This document shows, one piece after another, positions 32,909 through 40,599 of a stretch of DNA of 45,650 nucleotides. The translations under genes were made by a program, and so were the position numbers. The first letter of the stretch is position 1; each line of letters begins with the position of its first letter. The stretch is taken from the IMG/VR virus record IMGVR_UViG_3300025674_000078, positions 1 to 45,650 of that record. The stretch is one strand, 5' to 3'. The notes beneath the pieces were generated by a model that worked only from the letters and a program-made list of their open reading frames with translations, did not search any database and had not been told where the DNA came from. The stretch is from a virus.

Positions 32909-35900
32909 TTGCGTCTGAAATTATTTACCTTCAAATTTTTTCCAGTGACTTGCGATTACTTCGACATCGATAAGCTACCCATCTGCCCAGACTGGCTGAG
33001 CGAAGAAGCCCAGCAGACCTTGTCAAAGGGCTACCTGTTGCCCGGCGAGACCCCTCGTGATATGTGGAAGCGCTGTGCGCTGACAGCGGAAAAGCACCTC
33101 AAGAAGCCTGGCATCGGCGAAGACATCATGGAGATGTTTTGGCTCGGATACATGGGCGGAGCGACACCGGTCTTGAGCAACTTCGGAACCAACCGTGGAC
33201 TTCCAGTTTCCTGCTACAGTCACACAATCCGTGATGACACCATTAACATCTTCAGCCACCTTAAAGAAGTCGCAGCATTGAGTAAATATGGCGGCGGTGT
33301 AGGTAGTTATTTTGGAGAATTAAGGCCTGGTGGATCTCCGATCAGTAAGGGTGGAAAGTCGGGCTCGATTGTGGATTGGATGCGCCTTTACGATCGTACG
33401 GCCGCTACCGTCTCCCAAGGCAACACACGACGAGGCTCCTTCGCCCTCTATTTGCCCATCGACCACCCTGACCTAATGGATGCCTTGCGCAGCAAGGACC
33501 ATAGCCAGGGGGATCCCAGAAATTTTATCGACTCCAATCTAGCCGTCACAATCAAAAACAGTTGGATCGAGGAGATGTTGGCTGGGGATAAAGAAAAACA
33601 GAAGATTTTCAGCGAAGTTCTTAAGTCTCGGATGGTATGCGGTTCTCCATATCTCATGTTTCCAGACAATGCGAATGATCAAGCACCAGATTGTTTTAAA
33701 AAACGCAATTTAAAAATTGTTACTTCGAACCTTTGTTTCACCGGAGACACTATGGTAGCCGTTGCAGACGGAAGAAACTCTGTACGTATTGACGAGTTAT
33801 CCGGCACCGAGTTCACTGTGTATTCTGCCCGGAAATCTAAAACCCGTTGCGCTTGGTTTACAGAGATTAAGCCGGCTAAAGCTTTTAAGACTGGCACCAG
33901 AGAGATTGTGGAGGTAGAATTAGAGGATGGAAGCACCTTCCGTTGCACCCCTGATCACCTCTTGGCTTGCAAGGACACCCGGTGGATCGAAGCACAAGAC
34001 TCAGTAGGAGTTACTTTGGAGTCTTACACCCAGTTCAAGAATCAATACGGTCACCTCATGGTAAACACTCACTCCGACGGCCATAGACGTCAAGCTCGGA
34101 TGATTTGGGAGTATCATAACAACCGTAGCAGTGAAGGTTTCCATGTAGACCATGTTGAGCCTGGTGATAATGATTCCATCGAAAATCTCCAACTTCTCAC
34201 CAAAGAAGATCATATGGCTAAAACTGCTCTTGAGAGGATGGGAGAAAATAATCCAATTCACCGGGTTAACAAAGAATACCACAAAGAATACGTATCTGTC
34301 TTTTCAACTGGCAAAAGAAATGCTAAGTTTTGTGGTATAGATAACTATCAACTAATCGCACTCGGTAAACTTATCTACGAAAGAGTAGGATCTTTTACCA
34401 AAAAAGACTATCTAAGTCTCATTGAGATAGGTTACAATGTCCCTCAAAACTTCTCCAACTATCGGTTTGGGGGCAAGTTTAGCGACTATGTTTCCTACGT
34501 CAAAGGGGAAAAAGAATATCAGGGTGAGTATGAGGTTGAAAAGCCTAGCCCGGAGAACCCCAGACTATCTGAAATTCTTAAGAATAGAGAGAAGGTTAAG
34601 GGTATCCGTCAGAATGGGCTAAAAGTTGTAAGCGTAAGGCCTGCTGGTGTGGAAGATGTTTACGATCTGACAGTTGAGGGTAATCACAACTTCTACATCA
34701 TCACAAAAGACTCAGATGGTGTAAAATCTGGCGTTCTGGTTCACAACTGTAGCGAAATTTTCCTTCCCACTGACGAAAACCACTCCTTTACCTGTGTACT
34801 TTCCTCCATCAATCTCTCTAAGTACGACGAGTGGAAAGACTGGAGAGGTAAAAACACTGGTAAAACCCTACCTGAGCTTGGTATTTACTTCTTAGATGCC
34901 ATCGTGGAGGAGTTTATCCATAAGGCTAGCAGGTTGCCCGCAATGGGTCGGACGGTAAGGTTTACGAAGAAATCCCGTTCATTGGGTTTAGGCACCATGG
35001 GTCTCCACGCTCTCTATCAATCCCGAGGCCTCCCCTTCGCATCCAAAGCCGCACGCGAACTCAACATCGAGGTCCACAAATACATTGATGAGATGTCGTT
35101 GAAGGCGTCGCAGGACATGGCGAAGGAATACGGTGAACCGGAATGGTGTGAGGGCCACGGTGTGCGCCACGCCACCCGACTAGCCATCGCACCGACCAAG
35201 ACGAACTCCGTGATCTGCGGAGCAGTCTCTGAGGGAATCGAACCTCTAATCGCTAATCTATTCGTCGCTGGAAATGCCAAGGGAACCTTTGTCCGCAAAA
35301 ACCCTTATCTTGAGAGTCATCTCGAGCAGGTTGGAAAGAACACCCAAGAGGTATGGGACAGCATCTTGGAGGAGAGGGGGAGCGTTCAGCACCTCGACTT
35401 TTTGAGTCCAAGGGAGAAGGAGATCTTTAAGACGGCGAGAGAAATCGATCAGTTTGAAATTGTAAAACAAGCTGCGGACAGGCAGCGGTATATCTGTCAG
35501 GGCCAATCTGTCAACCTCTTCGTCGACCCCGAGGCTGACGCAGCATACCTGATGCGCCTACACCTGTCGGCTTGGAAAATGGGCCTCAAGTCTCTCTACT
35601 ACCTGAAATCGACCTCATTGCAGGTTAAGAACAGGGGGAGTAAAGTTGTCCCTCAGAAACAAGTTGCCAAAGTGGTAACCAAACCGGACTGCCCCTGGTG
35701 CACAAAGGTTAAGGAATTATTAAGATCTCGGGGGTACGAAATCACAGAGGTTGATAGGTCAGAGGTTCCCGATTCCGACTGGTCCTGGGACACCGTTCCC
35801 CAGGTCTGGATCAATGGCAGCCATGTGGAAGGCGGCTATGAAGGAGTCTCTAAGATGCTGGAACAGGACGAGGGAGAAAAATACTCTGAGTGCCTGGCTT

Positions 35901-35911
35901 GCCAGGGCTAA
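32909..35911 (+). CDS. nrdA: Ribonucleotide reductase large subunit with intein and glutaredoxin domain
   Basis: 1000-residue precursor, about 662 after intein removal, with no N-terminal ATP cone visible. Redox Cys102 (LPVSCYSH), radical Cys614 directly after the intein (extein SNL-CSE), partner cysteine in SFTCVLSSINLS, and the tyrosine pair in LYYLK are all present. Residues about 918-985 are a glutaredoxin domain (CPWC 928-931, VPQVWINGSHVEGGY). The protein ends ECLACQG, with redox-tail cysteines 995 and 998. Start is uncertain: TTG 32909 follows a GGTGGA site, and GTG 32945 is an alternative. It works with NrdB to reduce ribonucleotides. Confidence 0.93.
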   Translation: MRLKLFTFKFFPVTCDYFDIDKLPICPDWLSEEAQQTLSKGYLLPGETPRDMWKRCALTAEKHLKKPGIGEDIMEMFWLGYMGGATPVLSNFGTNRGLPVSCYSHTIRDDTINIFSHLKEVAALSKYGGGVGSYFGELRPGGSPISKGGKSGSIVDWMRLYDRTAATVSQGNTRRGSFALYLPIDHPDLMDALRSKDHSQGDPRNFIDSNLAVTIKNSWIEEMLAGDKEKQKIFSEVLKSRMVCGSPYLMFPDNANDQAPDCFKKRNLKIVTSNLCFTGDTMVAVADGRNSVRIDELSGTEFTVYSARKSKTRCAWFTEIKPAKAFKTGTREIVEVELEDGSTFRCTPDHLLACKDTRWIEAQDSVGVTLESYTQFKNQYGHLMVNTHSDGHRRQARMIWEYHNNRSSEGFHVDHVEPGDNDSIENLQLLTKEDHMAKTALERMGENNPIHRVNKEYHKEYVSVFSTGKRNAKFCGIDNYQLIALGKLIYERVGSFTKKDYLSLIEIGYNVPQNFSNYRFGGKFSDYVSYVKGEKEYQGEYEVEKPSPENPRLSEILKNREKVKGIRQNGLKVVSVRPAGVEDVYDLTVEGNHNFYIITKDSDGVKSGVLVHNCSEIFLPTDENHSFTCVLSSINLSKYDEWKDWRGKNTGKTLPELGIYFLDAIVEEFIHKASRLPAMGRTVRFTKKSRSLGLGTMGLHALYQSRGLPFASKAARELNIEVHKYIDEMSLKASQDMAKEYGEPEWCEGHGVRHATRLAIAPTKTNSVICGAVSEGIEPLIANLFVAGNAKGTFVRKNPYLESHLEQVGKNTQEVWDSILEERGSVQHLDFLSPREKEIFKTAREIDQFEIVKQAADRQRYICQGQSVNLFVDPEADAAYLMRLHLSAWKMGLKSLYYLKSTSLQVKNRGSKVVPQKQVAKVVTKPDCPWCTKVKELLRSRGYEITEVDRSEVPDSDWSWDTVPQVWINGSHVEGGYEGVSKMLEQDEGEKYSECLACQG
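33734..34747 (+). mobile_element. Intein with HNH endonuclease inside NrdA
   Basis: 338 residues (276-613 of NrdA). N-terminal splice block CFTGDTMVAVADG, block B with TPDH (TFRCTPDHLL), C-terminal blocks VYDLTVEGNHNFYII and GVLVHN followed by Cys+1. Between them lies an HNH core (HVDHVEPGDNDSIENLQLLT) and a likely DNA-recognition region. All residues needed for splicing are present, so it should excise itself. The insertion is exactly before the radical cysteine, so unspliced enzyme would be inactive. Confidence 0.92.
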
Positions 35912-35926
35912 ACCTTGTAGTATACT
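35899..35926 (+). promoter_or_regulatory. Host-type promoter for the dUTPase gene
   Basis: -35 TTGCCA (35899-35904), 16-base spacer, -10 TATACT (35921-35926), 21 bases before the ATG at 35948. It overlaps the end of nrdA. Confidence 0.6.
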
Positions 35927-35947
35927 TACCCTATTAACACCAATCTC

Positions 35948-36565
35948 GTGAACGTCACCTTCTACACACTCCCGGGAGACGAAAAATTCGCTCCTCGGCC
36001 CTCTCACCCTGGCGAAGACGCCGGAGCAGATATTCGTGCCTATGCAAAAGACACCTATAACCGAAGCGATGCCGTAGACTTCTTCAGAGACTTTGAGTCC
36101 TGCGCACTGAAGTACGGTGCCAGACTCTACATCGACGGTGAGGTATTCACTTCGGAATCGGAAAACGACTTCCTCGACCTCGTCGACAAATCAAACGGCG
36201 CTGCTTTCCTCCTCCCTGGAGACACGATTAAGGTCAGTGCAGGGTTTAAAATCCATATGGATAGGGGAGACATGAGTAATTTACTGCCTGTCTATAAAAT
36301 CGTATCTCGGAGCGGTTTAGCCTGCAACCACAGCGTGATTGTTACCAATTCTCCCGGCATCATTGATTCGGGGTATCAAGATTGGGTAAAAGTGTCTCTT
36401 ACCAATAACGGGGACAATCATCACGTGTTTACTCACGGGTCCCGTATCGCCCAAGGTCTATGCGAACTCGTATACGATCAGTCTACATTCCCCGTTGTGA
36501 CAGATCCGTCTATCTTCTCCACCACATCCCGTGGTCAAGGTGGATTCGGATCGACTAAAATCTGA
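35948..36565 (+). CDS. dut: dUTPase (dUTP diphosphatase)
   Basis: 205 residues. All five trimeric dUTPase motifs are seen: I GEDAGADIRA (22-31), II SRSGLA (120-125), III GIIDSGYQDW (137-146), IV GSRIAQ (164-169) and V RGQGGFGST (195-203). It hydrolyses dUTP to dUMP, keeping uracil out of DNA and supplying thymidylate synthesis. It is longer than the usual about 150 residues because of an insertion of about 50 residues (about 32-85) between motifs I and II. It has its own host-like promoter and is likely early. Confidence 0.93.
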   Translation: MNVTFYTLPGDEKFAPRPSHPGEDAGADIRAYAKDTYNRSDAVDFFRDFESCALKYGARLYIDGEVFTSESENDFLDLVDKSNGAAFLLPGDTIKVSAGFKIHMDRGDMSNLLPVYKIVSRSGLACNHSVIVTNSPGIIDSGYQDWVKVSLTNNGDNHHVFTHGSRIAQGLCELVYDQSTFPVVTDPSIFSTTSRGQGGFGSTKI

Positions 36566-36571
36566 CTAATC

Positions 36572-36727
36572 ATGGCAAAAGTATTAACGTGCAAATTATC
36601 GGATAAAGTATTTCGCCCCTGCCTCTACTGTGACGGTCGGGGCTTTTTTATACAAGATTTGTTCCACATGGTGGTGGAATGTAAATTCTGCGGAGGTACG
36701 GGGGAACGTGTCAATAAGCCCGGCTGA
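36572..36727 (+). CDS. Small DnaJ-type zinc-finger protein
   Basis: 51 residues, starting seven bases after the dUTPase stop. Two CxxCxGxG repeats (CLYCDGRG and CKFCGGTG) separated by a short hydrophobic loop match the cysteine-rich zinc-binding repeats of DnaJ. There is no J domain. Four cysteines could bind one zinc ion. Its 3' end overlaps the start of the HNH gene by 20 bases in another frame. Free-standing mini zinc fingers of this type may bind unfolded proteins or nucleic acid. The role here is unknown. Confidence 0.7.
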   Translation: MAKVLTCKLSDKVFRPCLYCDGRGFFIQDLFHMVVECKFCGGTGERVNKPG

Positions 36728-37178
36728 CAAGATTTTAGTTCTTAATTTCGATTTTACCCCCCTTAATATAGTTCTCGGCAGAAGAGCAATTGTACTGCTG
36801 CTCAAAGAGAAAGCACAGAGAATTTCGGGCAGAGTAATCCGCCTCATGAAGTATATTTACACCCCGATTAGTAGGGCGGCTAAGGAGAAACCTACAAAAG
36901 CTGCGATATATCGTAGGGATAATAATACCTGCCAGTATTGTGGTAGCACGAGGTCGTTGACGATCGACCACGTTATTCCTAGATGTAAAGGGGGCGACTC
37001 ATCTTGGACAAATGTTACCCTGGCATGTTCGACCTGTAATACAAGAAAAGGGTCTAAGACTCCGGAACAAGTAGGTCTTAAACTCCGTAGAAAACCAAGA
37101 CCACCTTTACCAAGGGTAGTGGAGATCGTGCAGAGGTCAACCGACCCTGAATGGTCACAGTACGCGTATTCGTGCTAG
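36708..37178 (+). CDS. HNH endonuclease, CxxC-type
   Basis: 156 residues from the GTG at 36708, chosen because a GGGGGAAC site precedes it and because the family begins near [13 protein letters not shown]. Starting at 36630 would overlap the zinc-finger gene heavily. The core is CQYC (75-78), [10 protein letters not shown] (87-96), W..N, then CSTCN (107-111) and a basic KPRPP tail, a very common bacterial and phage HNH type that is often encoded in cyanobacteria. Its stop codon TAG lies inside the extended -10 at 37173. It may be a homing or DNA-processing nuclease. Confidence 0.85.
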   Translation: MSISPADKILVLNFDFTPLNIVLGRRAIVLLLKEKAQRISGRVIRLMKYIYTPISRAAKEKPTKAAIYRRDNNTCQYCGSTRSLTIDHVIPRCKGGDSSWTNVTLACSTCNTRKGSKTPEQVGLKLRRKPRPPLPRVVEIVQRSTDPEWSQYAYSC

Positions 37179-37204
37179 AATGGTTGATAGAATAAGTGAG
37201 GATT
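37164..37204 (+). repeat. Direct repeat copy 1 flanking the GIY-YIG gene
   Basis: 41-base segment starting GCGTATTCGTGCTA, about 80 percent alike by eye to the segment at 38182-38222. It includes an extended -10 (TGCTAGAAT) and a degenerate late motif GTTGATAGA (37183-37191). It overlaps the last codons of the HNH gene. Confidence 0.75.
37173..37181 (+). promoter_or_regulatory. Extended -10 (TGCTAGAAT) before the GIY-YIG gene
   Basis: TGCTAGAAT, in which TAG is the HNH stop codon. It lies about 40 bases before the ATG at 37221. The -35 is weak. Confidence 0.5.
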
Positions 37205-37220
37205 GTCTGTTTGTTTTCCC

Positions 37221-38156
37221 ATGAAAGAACAAAAAGAATACCACTACGTGTATTACTCTTATGAGGAGTGGGGCAGGGGGTACATTGGGAGTAGAACTTG
37301 TAAGTGTTTACCTGAAGAAGATATAAAGTATTTCGGTTCTTTTACCGATAAAAATTTTAAACCTGCCTTTAAAATAATATTGAAAGATGATTATAAAACT
37401 AGAAAAGAAGCCTATGAAGATGAAATCTTCTTACACCAGTACTATAGTATAGCCGAAAATCCACATTTTGCTAACAGGGCTTGTCAAACTTCGACATCAT
37501 TTAGCAGGAAAAATGCCCCCTACAAAGGCCTTACTGAGGAAACTAAAAAGAAAATCTCTGAGTCTAAGAAAGGAAAGAATAATCCTATGTATGGTAGAAG
37601 AGGCAAAGACTCTCCTAGTTACGGCAAGAAGGGTAAAGACTCTCCTAACTACGGAAAGAAGAGAACTAAAGAGACTAGGAATAAAATAAGTGCTGCTCTT
37701 ACTGGGAGAGTTATTACTGAAGAACACAGAAAAAATATTCGTATCTCTAAAAATAGTGAAAGAAGCAGAGAAATATCAAGAAAAAATGGATTAAAGAGGA
37801 TAGGAAGCTCTCTAAGCGAAGAAACTAAGTTAAAAATTAGGTTGTCTTGCTTGGAAATCAACAAGGGAGAATCGAACGGTAATTTTGGAAAAACTTGGTT
37901 TACTGACGGTAGTAGTAATATAATGAGTTTTGAATGCCCTGAAGGTTTTTGGAAAGGTTACACTAGCAAAACCAGAAAAACCTGGAAACTCACTTTTGAA
38001 GATGAGTCTACTATAGTCACTGATAATATAAGAGAGTGGTGTAAAAATAATGGATACAAAGTAGACAACCTTGTAAATGTAAAAAGAGGTAGAATTAAAA
38101 GGCACAGGAATATAGTAAAAGTTGAAGTAATAGAGGATAAGTCAAAGCCGACCTAG
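37221..38156 (+). CDS. GIY-YIG-like homing endonuclease with NUMOD3 repeats
   Basis: 311 residues from the ATG at 37221; the frame is open slightly earlier but only from a TTG without support. The N-terminus (YHYVYYSYEEWGRGYIGSRTC, then YFGS and a glutamate-containing helix EDEIFLHQYYS) fits a GIY-YIG variant. Three NUMOD3 units follow (KGKNNPMYGRRG, KDSPSYGKKG, KDSPNYGKK), then basic helices. It is clearly more AT-rich than its neighbours and is flanked by a direct repeat, both signs of recent insertion. It probably cuts an allele lacking the insertion. Confidence 0.85.
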   Translation: MKEQKEYHYVYYSYEEWGRGYIGSRTCKCLPEEDIKYFGSFTDKNFKPAFKIILKDDYKTRKEAYEDEIFLHQYYSIAENPHFANRACQTSTSFSRKNAPYKGLTEETKKKISESKKGKNNPMYGRRGKDSPSYGKKGKDSPNYGKKRTKETRNKISAALTGRVITEEHRKNIRISKNSERSREISRKNGLKRIGSSLSEETKLKIRLSCLEINKGESNGNFGKTWFTDGSSNIMSFECPEGFWKGYTSKTRKTWKLTFEDESTIVTDNIREWCKNNGYKVDNLVNVKRGRIKRHRNIVKVEVIEDKSKPT

Positions 38157-38181
38157 ACCTTGTCCCCCCCCCACCAATCTT

Positions 38182-38222
38182 GCGTATTCGTGCTAAAATA
38201 GTTGAAAGCTAAGTAAGAGATT
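38182..38222 (+). repeat. Direct repeat copy 2 flanking the GIY-YIG gene
   Basis: Second copy of the 41-base repeat, carrying an intact extended -10 (TGCTAAAAT) and an intact GTTGAAAGC motif. It ends just before the ATG at 38225. A run of nine C bases (38164-38172) precedes it. Confidence 0.75.
38191..38209 (+). promoter_or_regulatory. Tandem host-type and GTTGAAAGC promoter elements
   Basis: TGCTAAAAT (38191-38199) is followed after one base by GTTGAAAGC (38201-38209), with TAAGTAAGAG next and the ATG 15 bases after the motif. One site could therefore be read by both host and phage sigma factors. Confidence 0.6.
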
Positions 38223-38224
38223 TA

Positions 38225-38683
38225 ATGGACACCATGGTAAATTTCACCTTCAATATGCTAGACCGAGTCGGTCTTTTGAATAAACTGTACACTAAAGTCT
38301 CGTATCTGGTAAATAAACACCTACTAAGCCGTAGCAACTTTGACGGAGAAGTCTTGTCCTCAATCTTCGACGCTGTCGACGGATTCTGGATCCTTCACAG
38401 ACAATCTGACTGGTACAGCCAGTCCGAGCTACGTGTTATCATCGGATCTATCGCCGAGTCACTGAGAGATAATCGTCTTAGCCCAGGTGAAGTCCGGACA
38501 ATAGTCGACTACGTAACCTCTGAATGGAGACCTGAGATCGCCAAGAAAAAAGAAGGCAGAGAGCTTATTTCTCCGGAAGTTGAGAAGACCGCCGCTAAAG
38601 CGGTTGAAATCTATCGCAAGGTGAGCAGAGTCGACAAAGTCGATCCATTCAGCTTCGCCTCTGTTATCAACCTTCTAAAGTGA
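38225..38683 (+). CDS. Hypothetical helical protein
   Basis: 152 residues, mostly helical, with an SFDAVDGFWILHRQSDWYSQSELRVIIGS core and a terminal basic segment. No recognised family, signal or membrane span. The helix pair LSPGEVRTIVDYVTSEWRPEIAKK may pack as a small bundle. It starts three-gene group 38225-39361, close-packed and sharing the tandem promoter at 38191. Function unknown. Its start is set by the motif spacing. Confidence 0.65.
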   Translation: MDTMVNFTFNMLDRVGLLNKLYTKVSYLVNKHLLSRSNFDGEVLSSIFDAVDGFWILHRQSDWYSQSELRVIIGSIAESLRDNRLSPGEVRTIVDYVTSEWRPEIAKKKEGRELISPEVEKTAAKAVEIYRKVSRVDKVDPFSFASVINLLK

Positions 38684-38684
38684 T

Positions 38685-39134
38685 ATGAATAATTCTAATA
38701 GCTTTGAAAAACCAAAGGACTGGAACGTAGCACCGCAGTCCAGTTGGGTGTCCGGCACGCCCATTGGTCAAGATAACATCCGGATGCCCAGCCTCGGCGA
38801 TCCGGGCTCGCACGAGAACGCTTCGCAGAAGGTTTCCTTTGGCGATGATGATGGGGTAGACACTCCCTCCATGTTTAGAGGTCAGCAGGTTAGTCAATGT
38901 CCTCCCGGGACTTCGGATCAAGGTGGAATCTGTACCTTTGATCCTAATTCAACAGCATCGCTTGAATCGAGGCAGAAGACTCTGAGGGAGGGTAGCTCGA
39001 AAAAGGGTAAAGAAAAAGAAGAGAAAAAATTCGTACCGGGTAAATCTGCCAAGCGCGAACCAGCTCTTCCTGCAGCTACGGAAGCAGATCCGCAGGTTAA
39101 GCGTATCGCTAAGGAGGGTTACAAGGGCCGATGA
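38685..39134 (+). CDS. Hypothetical disordered basic protein
   Basis: 149 residues, one base after the previous stop. Low complexity: a polar N-terminus rich in Asn, Ser and Pro, a small region with two cysteines (CPPGTSDQGGIC), then a lysine/glutamate-rich stretch (SKKGKEKEEKKFVPG) and a basic tail. It looks intrinsically disordered and could bind nucleic acid or act as a scaffold. No family recognised. It shares an ATGA overlap with the next gene. Confidence 0.6.
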   Translation: MNNSNSFEKPKDWNVAPQSSWVSGTPIGQDNIRMPSLGDPGSHENASQKVSFGDDDGVDTPSMFRGQQVSQCPPGTSDQGGICTFDPNSTASLESRQKTLREGSSKKGKEKEEKKFVPGKSAKREPALPAATEADPQVKRIAKEGYKGR

Positions 39135-39361
39135 TCGAGAAGTTACAGAGGCCAATCAAGTTTGATAGCGAAGCCGACGTCCTTGTCGTCGCTCGTGATG
39201 GCGAAAAGTTCTTCGTCTCGGGTAAAGACGTCAGCCTTGATCTTCCCCTCTCCGAGATGCAGATTAAGCCACTCCTTGAGTGGGCTATGGTAACCAACTA
39301 TCCCCTGCGGAAGTTTGTCCGAGCACAACGCGTTCTGAGTGCAAAGTTCTTCGGAGTCTGA
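39131..39361 (+). CDS. Small hypothetical protein
   Basis: 76 residues, ATG overlapping the previous stop. A beta-hairpin-like N-terminus (ADVLVVARDGEKFFVSGKDVSLDLPL) is followed by a helix (EWAMVTNYPLRKFVRAQRVL). No family recognised. Its TGA stop forms the TG of the extended -10 of the exonuclease gene. Confidence 0.6.
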   Translation: MIEKLQRPIKFDSEADVLVVARDGEKFFVSGKDVSLDLPLSEMQIKPLLEWAMVTNYPLRKFVRAQRVLSAKFFGV

Positions 39362-39367
39362 TATAAT
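39359..39367 (+). promoter_or_regulatory. Perfect extended -10 (TGATATAAT) for the exonuclease gene
   Basis: Exact match to TGnTATAAT. The -35 at 17 bases is weak (TGCAAA). It lies 20 bases before the ATG at 39388, indicating host-polymerase transcription of the replication genes. Confidence 0.65.
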
Positions 39368-39387
39368 ACGGCCATAAGTTAAAACCT

Positions 39388-40599
39388 ATGGCTCTAGAAA
39401 CACTCAAGGAAAGCTGGCTACAAGAGACCCTGGACAAGGAAAAGAATTTCCCCCTCGTTGTCATAGACTACAAGGTCTACGCTCACAGCATTAATAACTT
39501 CGCCGAATCGGCTCAGGATATTGTGGGTGATGATGAGGAAGCACTGAGGAAGATCCTCAGAGCTCTGTGGGCTTATAAACTCAATAGAGGTATTGATAGC
39601 CTTCCACCCCATGACTTCACAGCTATCGTTGTTGACGACAACAAGGGAGTTTTTGAGGAGGAAGATATCAAGGGATATTGGCGCAGCTTAGAGGCACATA
39701 AGCTCGGAATGCCGGAATATAAAGGTGGAAGGCCGGCCAAACCGTCCCTCTTCCCCATCGTCCTCGAAGAGGGTTACAAGTACTTAAAGTCCCCCGGCTC
39801 TACTTTTCACTTTTTCGACAAAAAATACTACGAGGCAGATGACATCGCGGGGAAGATAGCCCGCATCCAAAGGACTGACCCGGTTCTAGATCGCTACGTC
39901 CTTCTATCTACCGTCGATGGGGATTGGCAAGGCCTAGTCTCCGACGAACACCATATCGTCTGGTGTAATACTGGCCCCTGGCTCCCAAGAATCCGCACAG
40001 AAGCTGAGGTCTGTGACTACTATCTGAGGAAAGAAAAACTCAATATATCCTCAGCTCGAGAAACCTATACCGTAAAGGTAGAAGTAGGCGATGCTGGAGA
40101 CAACCTTCTCCCCGGCACCCCCCTGCGTTTCTTCGACCTCTACGACGAAGACCCTGTCTGGGGCTGGACTCAAGCCGAGGAAGCTAGACTCCGATCTATT
40201 ATAGCGGATACGAAGCCCTCAAACAGACCCGACCACCTTGAGCGGTCTAGCCGCTACCTCCGATCCCTGGGCATGTTCCTACCCGAAATCCCTGCACCCA
40301 CCGAATTCGACGTGATCAGCTTCAGTGAGAAGGCGGTAAGAGAGAGGGTCGAGGCGAGGTATCCCGGGTACAGAGGCCTGAACAAGAAGTACTGCGCTGG
40401 GGTTTCCGAGCAGGCAGAGCTGGAAAAGTGTGCTAAGATGGTCCAAGATGACAACGAGGCGTTGAAGAGGATCAAGGAGTTGGAAGAGATTAAGAAGACC
40501 GATCCTGAGAACCACAACCCCGGGCTGTTGAAGGCGTTAAAGGAGTCCAGGAAAGACTATAAATCCTCCTTAATCCGATTCTCTCAGTCCCATGCCTAA
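39388..40599 (+). CDS. FEN/PIN-like 5'-3' exonuclease
   Basis: 403 residues. Motifs of the T4 RNase H/flap-nuclease family: VVIDYKVYAHS (24-34, Asp27), YKGGRPAKPS (111-120), YEADDIAG (148-155), STVDGDWQGLVS (174-185) and the helix-hairpin GDAGDNLLPG (234-243). The acidic residues are those that bind the two metal ions. It would remove RNA primers and flaps during replication. The C-terminal 110 residues are helical and charged, probably for protein contacts. It overlaps the SF3 helicase gene by 8 bases. Confidence 0.88.
   Translation: MALETLKESWLQETLDKEKNFPLVVIDYKVYAHSINNFAESAQDIVGDDEEALRKILRALWAYKLNRGIDSLPPHDFTAIVVDDNKGVFEEEDIKGYWRSLEAHKLGMPEYKGGRPAKPSLFPIVLEEGYKYLKSPGSTFHFFDKKYYEADDIAGKIARIQRTDPVLDRYVLLSTVDGDWQGLVSDEHHIVWCNTGPWLPRIRTEAEVCDYYLRKEKLNISSARETYTVKVEVGDAGDNLLPGTPLRFFDLYDEDPVWGWTQAEEARLRSIIADTKPSNRPDHLERSSRYLRSLGMFLPEIPAPTEFDVISFSEKAVRERVEARYPGYRGLNKKYCAGVSEQAELEKCAKMVQDDNEALKRIKELEEIKKTDPENHNPGLLKALKESRKDYKSSLIRFSQSHA

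Noticed and set aside
36630-36707. Upstream extension of the HNH gene to an earlier ATG
   Set aside because: It would overlap nearly the whole zinc-finger gene, and the GTG at 36708 has a good ribosome-binding site and fits the family's start.
38164-38172. Run of nine C bases as a possible phase-variation tract
   Set aside because: It lies in an intergenic gap ahead of the promoter elements and outside any frame; slippage would alter no protein, and it may be chance or a sequencing artefact.
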